Assembly: GCA_963693365.1 (NCBI GenBank)
Contig: CAVNZM010000007.1
Span: 2,728,001 to 2,792,000, forward strand
DNA: 64,000 bases
Reading direction: 5' to 3'
From: Amoebidium appalachense
Lineage: Eukaryota; Ichthyosporea
The first letter of the stretch is position 1. The number at the start of each line of letters is the position of its first letter. Position numbers and translations under genes: made by a program. Under the pieces are notes generated by a model. The model was not told the origin of the DNA. It saw only the letters and a program-made list of their open reading frames with translations, and searched no databases. Below, piece by piece: positions 57,962 to 64,000 of this stretch.

Positions 57962-58387
57962 TTTATGTCTGTACATTGTTTTGGATCACTCTTTACTCGC
58001 TACCAGAATCAAATTGAATTGTTGATAGTTGTGCAGGGTTTGTGGATTTCGGGATATAATCCAAGTTGATTAACGTACATCTGTAAATTGATTTGTATTT
58101 CAAGCTATATGACGAGCCACTGGATTTTGTCTGAGTAGCTGTACATGTTTTTGACTTTGTTTTATTCCAAGCCGAGGTAGTTTCGCTGTACCTTGTATTA
58201 GATCTCATTTTTTTCCCATCATTTTTTGAATAGTCAAAAGCTATCATGATATCGATTGATTTGGATCCCCATTGCTTGTTCAAAACCGGGATTGGTTAAA
58301 TTTGCAAAGGTAAACAAAAGTTCACCTTTCGCATCAAGAGGCAAGGCTGAGTTTCCATGGATCCACACGAGCACTTATTCCTGCCAA

Positions 58388-58418
<31 letters not shown>

Positions 58419-58749
58419 CTTCCGGCCTTACCAGTTCTCTATACCCGCATTTGTTCCCTACTAGCGGCTCTCCCCTTTTTCAAAAAGCAGCCCGCCCCCC
58501 TCCCCCCTCCCCCTAGCTAAGCTCCTTCTTCTTCTCCACCTCTTGGCCATCCCGGTGTCGTCAGTCCGACTTCCTCTTTCCTCGTCCTCCAATCACACTC
58601 CTCCCATTTCTGGGTGTTTATATGGAGAGCTATTTTTTTTTTTTTTAATTAAAAAATAGGACATGTACATGGTAGCCAAGATGCACTGGGATCCCACACG
58701 TACTGCTATTGGTGGCACAAAAGAGCTCTTTCTACTGCACTACCTCATT
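57962..58749. other. Rh 3' region and spacer
   Basis: Unique AT-rich sequence likely to contain the Rh 3' UTR, then a poly-C run at 58388-58415 and C-rich DNA, and an A/T run near 58633-58657. No exon recognised. Confidence 0.5.
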
Positions 58750-58889
58750 TTCAGCCACATTGAGCAAATGTGTATGTTTGGCAACGTCTGACCGCGGTTC
58801 GTGCCCCTTTCCGATAACATCAGCGGCACACCCATGTTTCTTGTCAATGGCGTGATGATTAGTGGATGTGCAACGTGGGACCTCAAGAA

Positions 58890-58890
<1 letters not shown>
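58750..58890 (+). pseudogene. Stray copy of the thioredoxin cis-Pro exon
   Basis: 58817-58888 matches 48117-48188, the exon encoding the GTPMFLVNGVMISGCATWDL stretch, with only two substitutions seen. The preceding about 60 bases match the intron before that exon with more changes. The acceptor CCAG has become CCGA, and the copy stops at a poly-C run before the donor. Intron sequence is included, so it arose by DNA duplication rather than retroposition. It lies 10.7 kb from its source. Confidence 0.9.
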
Positions 58891-58922
<32 letters not shown>

Positions 58923-59061
58923 TAGGTGGGTGTCACAAACAAAACGTTTTCTTCTTGTAAAGCACAAGATTGTAAACTAAGTGTCCTGCGCAAGTGCTTA
59001 GTAAAAACCATAAACTAGATACATCGTGAATAGGAAAAAGGTTACCCCCCCCCCCCCCCCA

Positions 59062-59095
<34 letters not shown>

Positions 59096-59428
59096 AAGGT
59101 AAGTTAATCCAAACGAGTTATATTGCTTGCAATGTGGTGCACTCGCCCAGTGGCAAAGCTAAGTTCAGCTACTGTGACCGTGCAAACAACAAGCACGCAA
59201 CATTCATATAAGCTAAGTTCTTACGAGACGGTACAGCAGCTGTTCATCTATTGTACATTAAGTCTGAGAACACAAAAATCCAACAGGATTCAAGATACTT
59301 AGCAACTCAGTTAACGTGTATGGTCCTGCTAAGAGTGCCTTACAGTAGGCTACACCACGACCTCGTAACGTAGCACCAAAACGGGTCCTTAGTTGGGGCT
59401 GTATTTATGTTTTTTTTTTTGAAAACAT
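58891..59428. other. Spacer between the stray exon and the DUF1648 gene
   Basis: Poly-C runs at 58891-58922 and 59045-59060, the latter followed by a 30-base A run, then unique AT-rich sequence that is the probable 3' region of the minus-strand DUF1648 gene. No coding sequence seen. Confidence 0.5.
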
Positions 59429-59998
59429 TTATGGGTCTACGAGTAATGTAGCTGAATGGTTTGACGGACGGCGAAACCTCACTACCAGCATGCCAATAGA
59501 AATGACCACCAACACCAAAAAGACTCCCAAAGAGCCCCAAAAGGCGATAGCCGGTAGTTTCCCTCCAAATCCGTCGTTAGCAGCAGTAAAAGTGATTACG
59601 GCAATTGAAAACAAGTACAAGGAAACCAGGGCAGAAAAAACCCACATCCAGCCAAAAACGTAGCGCAGAGTTCTTGGTCTCTCCCTCTCCGACAGCCAAT
59701 AATCTTTATTCGGAAGGTTGATGTACTCGTTGGGGATTTTCCCCAAGAACGCTCCAGTAAGACCAAAGATCAATGTCATGCCCCATGCTACACCTACAGT
59801 TGTGTAGCGAAGTGTCGATGGGCTGCCAAAATCAACTGGTGTGCCACCTGGCCCCCAGTGAATGGGACAAGGATCAGGTAGAGGAGTGAGGAATGCGTAG
59901 ATGGTAAGTGCAATGTTGACTAGAAGGGCAAAGAAGACGAGCCCTGCTAAGAAAGCGAAGGAACTCTGGTGAAAAAACGATTGGTTTGGCGGAGGCAT
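59429..59998 (-). CDS. Four-pass membrane protein, DUF1648-like, intronless
   Basis: A single open frame of 189 aa starting MPPPNQSFF. Four hydrophobic spans lie at about residues 14-36, 66-86, 113-137 and 149-172. Between spans 1 and 2 is PLPDPCPIHWGPGGTPVDFG, which matches the Pro-x-His-W/F-x-x-x-G-x-P-D pattern of the DUF1648 family. The following loop has KIPNEYINLPNKDYWLSERE, a second hallmark of bacterial members. Function of this family is not established. All other genes here have 5-12 exons, so an uninterrupted gene with bacterial-style motifs suggests acquisition from a bacterium or retroposition. It is divergent from NSUN2, sharing 533 bases. Confidence 0.85.
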   Translation of the reverse strand: MPPPNQSFFHQSSFAFLAGLVFFALLVNIALTIYAFLTPLPDPCPIHWGPGGTPVDFGSPSTLRYTTVGVAWGMTLIFGLTGAFLGKIPNEYINLPNKDYWLSERERPRTLRYVFGWMWVFSALVSLYLFSIAVITFTAANDGFGGKLPAIAFWGSLGVFLVLVVISIGMLVVRFRRPSNHSATLLVDP

Positions 59999-60531
59999 GT
60001 TTCGATGCGCATCATCCCAGAAGCGGAGAAAACTTCAAAAAAATTTGGAATGGTTTTCCTCCGTCTGGTGCAGAAGGGTGTCGCGAAGTCCACTTATCCT
60101 GTTGTCTGTCTGTTCCGCGTTGCTTGTGTTTCTGGACTGCTCAGGCAAACACTTGAACTACACCTTCTGCAGTAAGCTCAGAAGTAGGAACCTTCAACGA
60201 CGTATTGTGAGCGAAAACTCTCCCACCTCTAAGTACTCAGGCTTTTCCAGACAGAGACAAAGTTCAGACAAGTTCAACGTTCGCAAACTGAGCAGTGAGC
60301 AGCTGCAGTGAGCAGAGTCACCCGTTTATCGGCCCAATCGCACCGTCCGTTACCGTTATCTATAAATAGCGCCTTACGTAATGTATAGCAGCTTTGATTG
60401 GATAGAAATGCATCAAAGTCTAAAAATAAAACGCAGCGCTCGACTTTCGAATGTGTACACGTGCAAGTTGCAACTTCACGCCCCGTCTATGTTTGAGCAA
60501 ACTTGGTAAAGGTTACAAGGAAACGTGAAAA
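59999..60531. promoter_or_regulatory. Divergent promoter of the DUF1648 gene and NSUN2
   Basis: A compact intergenic region with TATAAATA at 60361-60368 (plus orientation, 171 bases before the NSUN2 start), CCAAT at 60334-60338 and its complement ATTGG at 60397-60401. The elements look assigned to NSUN2. No separate element for the minus gene stood out. Confidence 0.5.
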
Positions 60532-61814
60532 ATGGGCTGGAAGAAGAAGAGAAAGGGAGGAAAGGCGGGAGAGCCCCAGCCTAAAAAGCAGCGCAGGGAT
60601 GACAGACCTGTAAGTGCCAACCTCAACACATAGAATACACTGAGGGGGGGAGATGAGGCAAGAATACACTGAGGCGGGAAGAGATGCAATGTTGTGTGGT
60701 CGGATGTGTTGAAAGGCCTGGTGGGCTTGGGCTTCTAAGAGGATCGCGTTTAAGGAGATAAAACGGGCTTGAATTCTAGCTCTGTGTGCATCGTGGTGAT
60801 CTCACGCTCATACCAGCATGAACTACTGAGCTAGGAGGCATCGGTTGTACTACTTACCATGTGCTGGTGCTGTGATACCTTGGTTGTCCATGGGTCCAGG
60901 TGAACTGTGCTGTACTTAGTATTAACCGAAGTCTTCTGAAAGAAGGAACATGGCCTTATTATGTTTTGACTAGAATTAATGAAGGGCTTGGAGCTGGAAT
61001 TAGAGTTATGTGACAAGTGGACAGGAAAAGGAAAAAATGGAGATGTGGGGAACGGAAGGAGATTTCTTGAAAAGAGGAACGATTTTGATGCTGTGGTTGC
61101 CTCAACAAGTAAATGTAGGAATTCAGAATCGCCTTTCTTATATTTACTGGCTTTAATTGGCAGGAGGGCGGTCTTGATAAGCGTGACGAGAACAACTGGA
61201 GGAACCTTGAGATGCGAAATGCCCTCTTTGAGGAGTATTACAAGGTGGGTTGTGCTTGAAGTGAAAACATGATTTCCCACAACACGTTATGGATTGGGTT
61301 TTTAGCATGTTATCAAGGTGGACAAAGAGAGAAATTTGGAAGATAAGTGCAGGGGAAGGAGAGGGTGGAAGTGTTTGTAAGGGAGAGCCGGGGAATAAAG
61401 GGGTGAGCGACTAAGTCTTGGAAGGGACGATCATGCGTGGTTATTATGAGAGATGTGTGCATACCTGAGGAGACACAGCAACTGGGTTAAGGCTGGCTCC
61501 AACCGGTTGATTTCGTTTTTCCATGAATGGCTACATATTTTACCAGAATGCTTTTAGGGCGGTAGTAGTTTTCAAACCCGGCCCCCCCCTCCCCCCCCCC
61601 CCCCCACCTCCCCCCCCCCCGCCCCCCCAAAAAGTAAAAATAGAAAAACACGTGAAATTTTGGGAGCTCCTTCTGACACAAGAAAAGTGCCATGCAATAT
61701 TATGTGCACACACAAAAAGCTCTATGCTCCAGCGCACAGCAACACGTATGCGTGCGCACGCGCACACAACCACACAAACACCCGCACACACACTCACTTC
61801 ACACACCCCACCAT

Positions 61815-61857
<43 letters not shown>

Positions 61858-62717
61858 CAGACAGAGACACACACACCTACACACCCGCCCCCGTTTCGTA
61901 GCCGTGAATGCACACCCATACGCATGCCCTCCCCCCCCCCCCCCCCTTCACAAACACACACACACACATATTCATGCACACACACACACACACACACCCA
62001 CCCACTTACCCACCCACCCATTCCCCCCCCCCACACAGCTCCAGAACATTGTCTCAGAGGAGGAGTGGGACGCATTCCTTGCCATTCTTGGGCGCCGCCT
62101 TCCTTCCACCTTCCGCATCACTGGTACAAGGAGGTATTGTTCCCGTTGTGTACGTGTATGTGTGTAGGCATGTATTGTGTGTGTGTGGTTGGGCTGTCTT
62201 TAAACGAGGAGGAGGGCAGCTGCAGGGGCAGGGTATGCGTGTGGCAGAAGGCGGGGGGGGGGGGGGGGGGGAGGAGGGGAGCAGAGGGGGGGAGGGGGAG
62301 GGGGCAAGGGGGGAATGGGGAGGGGGGATTGAAGAGGGTGGTGTGTGTGGGGAGGGAGAGAGAGGGGGGGGGGGGAGAGAGGGGGGAGGGGGGGGAGGGG
62401 GCTTGACAGCCAGCGAGGTATGTAATGTGCATGTAGGGGTGCGTTGGACGGGGGGTAGGGGGAAAGAGGTAAGGGAGAGAGAGAAAGAGAGAGAGAAGAG
62501 AGAGTGTGTGTGTATGCGCGTGTGCATGCAAATTTATAGAGACGAGCCACAAAAGGCCAGGTTTGTTTGAGACGTTTCCAGGACGATTCTAACGGTGTTT
62601 TTTCTGGACACAGCCATGCCGACACTATTCGCCAGGCGCTTGAAAGGGAGTACTTTCCTGAGCTCGAGAATGTCCAGGTGGAGGGAGAGTCGTACCAGAA
62701 ACCTACTGCCCTGCCAT

Positions 62718-62773
<56 letters not shown>

Positions 62774-62850
62774 GGTGTGTGTTTGGGGGGATTGTGGCTG
62801 GCTGTGGTGGTGTTGATGTATGTGTAGGTGGTGGTGGTGGTGGTGGTGGT

Positions 62851-62888
<38 letters not shown>

Positions 62889-63580
62889 GGGGGGGGGGAA
62901 GGATGGGGGGAGGGGGGGGGAGGGGGGGGGGGGGGGAGGGGAGTGGTGGTGGGGGAGGCAAAGAATGGCTAGGGCCCGGAGACTGCAGGCGACCTCATAG
63001 ACGCGGTGTGTTGGTGTGTGCTTATTGGGTGGATGGGGATGGGGATGGGGGTTGTGGGGGCTTTAAGCATCTGCTTCGCCTACCTTTTGCCCTCGTCTTT
63101 ATTCGTTGTTGCTTTCTCCCTTCTTCCTGGAGTGAGAGAAAGGTGGAGGGAAGTCCAAAGAAGAGTGAGGAGGGTTGGAGGGCGGGGTTTGGGGGATGCA
63201 ATATGACTTGGCAGGGAGAAGGGGAGAGGGGGGCGGGGGATGCGTGAGTGGGGACCAGGGCGGGCCCGGGGGGAGGAGGAGAGAGGGGGGGGGGGAGGGG
63301 GGGGGGGGGGGGGGAGGGGGAATAATGTTTGATGGGAACGGGGGGTGGGATGTATCTGTTCGTGTGTGTCTTTTTTTTTTTTTTTTTTGTTTGTTTGTGG
63401 GGGGGGGGGGGGGGGGGGTTTGCAAGGTAACATAAAGTTGATGTCCTAGTTTTACGACTGATGTGGTGTGTGCAGGTACCCAGACAAGCTGGCATATCAT
63501 TGTGAGCTGCCCAGACAGACACTGAGAAAGAACCCCCTGTTCCAGAACTTCCAGAAGTTCCTGGTCAACGAGACCGACCT

Positions 63581-63581
<1 letters not shown>
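60532..63581 (+). CDS. NSUN2: tRNA (cytosine-5)-methyltransferase NSUN2, N-terminal part
   Basis: Five exons are visible: 60532-60609, 61164-61244, 62039-62133, 62614-62718 and 63476-63581. All phases agree, and the gene continues past the window. Exon 1 encodes a Lys/Arg-rich start (MGWKKKRKGGK, then KKQRRDDRP), a nuclear or nucleolar signal. The rest tracks the N-terminal domain of NSUN2: NALFEEYYKLQNIVSEEEWD, FLAILGRRLPSTFRITGTRR, SHADTIRQAL, LPWYPDKLAYH and LRKNPLFQNFQKFLVNETD. The next segment in the family is the S-adenosylmethionine-binding Rossmann fold with DMCAAPGSKT, and the two catalytic Cys come later. Both must lie right of the window. The enzyme makes m5C in tRNA and some mRNA. 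Introns 4 and 5 start with (GT)n directly at the donor. Confidence 0.95.
62719..62772. repeat. (GT)n beginning at the NSUN2 exon-4 donor
   Basis: The 5' splice site of exon 4 is the first GT of an about 54-base GT array. A similar array begins exactly at the exon-5 donor (63582-63620). Poly-G runs follow at about 62850-62887. Confidence 0.9.
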
Positions 63582-63625
<44 letters not shown>

Positions 63626-64000
63626 GTGCGTGCGTGCGTGTGTGTGTGTGTGTGTTTGTGTTTGCATGCTTGCGCATGTGTGTACACCAGTGTGCGGGTG
63701 TGGTTAAGGTGCATTTATATGGCATTATAGGCGGGCAAGGGGATGTGATAGAGTGTATAGATGGGTGGCGAGGTGGGTGAGGGAGGGGAAGTAGCGAGGG
63801 CTTAGCTGAGAATGCGGGGAGGGGGGTTGGGGGGGGGGGGGGGGGGAATGCGGGGAGAGAGTGGGATAGGGGGAGGGGGAGGAGGAGGGGGGCTTTTGGG
63901 GGGGGGGGGGGGGGGGGGGAAGAGGGAGAAGGGGGTAAATGCAAGTGTTACAGTCAGTGATGGACTGTAGGAATTGAGACTGGAGCTCAGGATTTGGAGG
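63582..64000 (+). other. Start of NSUN2 intron 5
   Basis: (GT)n, (GC/GT) mixture, then poly-G rich DNA to the window edge. No further exon is seen. Confidence 0.7.

Overview
This window comes from an intron-rich eukaryotic nuclear genome. It carries parts or all of eight protein-coding genes and one degraded non-LTR retrotransposon. I see no rRNA, no tRNA I could support, no CRISPR and no bacterial operon. The gene set includes a receptor tyrosine kinase with an HRDLAAR catalytic loop, an Rh-type ammonium channel, ARFRP1 and NSUN2. Together these point to an animal or a unicellular relative of animals (a holozoan). That placement is inference, and I cannot name the species. Introns are 0.2-2.5 kb and packed with poly-C/poly-G runs (one of 75 nt), (CA)n/(GT)n and (GA)n arrays. 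These arrays generate almost all of the long low-complexity open frames.

Layout. 435-8478 (-) is ARFRP1, complete in five exons (197 aa), with duplicated blocks in its introns. 8479-12442 is intergenic. 12443-23170 (+) is a receptor tyrosine kinase whose extracellular part is three cysteine-containing LysM repeats. 25285-27012 (-) is a 5'-truncated LINE-like element duplicated at both ends. 29372-33519 (+) is an armadillo-repeat protein in ten exons (553 aa). 35641-42366 (-) is an unrecognised coiled-coil protein in eight exons (about 544 aa). 43069-44812 (+) is a BED zinc-finger segment, and 45615-49168 (+) is a DsbA/thioredoxin-fold segment. The two join in frame and may be one fused gene. 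51045-57961 (+) is an Rh-family ammonium channel in six exons (439 aa). 59429-59998 (-) is an intronless four-pass membrane protein with DUF1648 features. 60532-63581 (+) is the 5' part of NSUN2, which runs off the right edge.

Two observations stand out. First, the LysM receptor tyrosine kinase has three LysM repeats, one membrane span and a complete tyrosine kinase domain. This is the layout of plant chitin and Nod-factor receptors built on an animal-type kinase, so it is a candidate sensor of chitin, peptidoglycan or a related glycan. Second, in four different genes the 3' end of an exon, together with its 5' splice site, has been copied into the downstream intron as a decaying fragment, often next to a poly-G or poly-C run. 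Related block duplications are seen in ARFRP1 introns, at both ends of the LINE, downstream of the armadillo gene, and as a stray thioredoxin exon 10.7 kb away. I read this as a local duplication process linked to homopolymer and dinucleotide runs. Assembly error at such runs is the main alternative.

The genes are otherwise functionally unrelated (Golgi trafficking, surface signalling, ammonium transport, tRNA methylation). Two divergent pairs (coiled-coil/BED and DUF1648/NSUN2) share intergenic regions of 0.5-0.7 kb. CCAAT and TATA elements sit upstream of the Rh gene and NSUN2.
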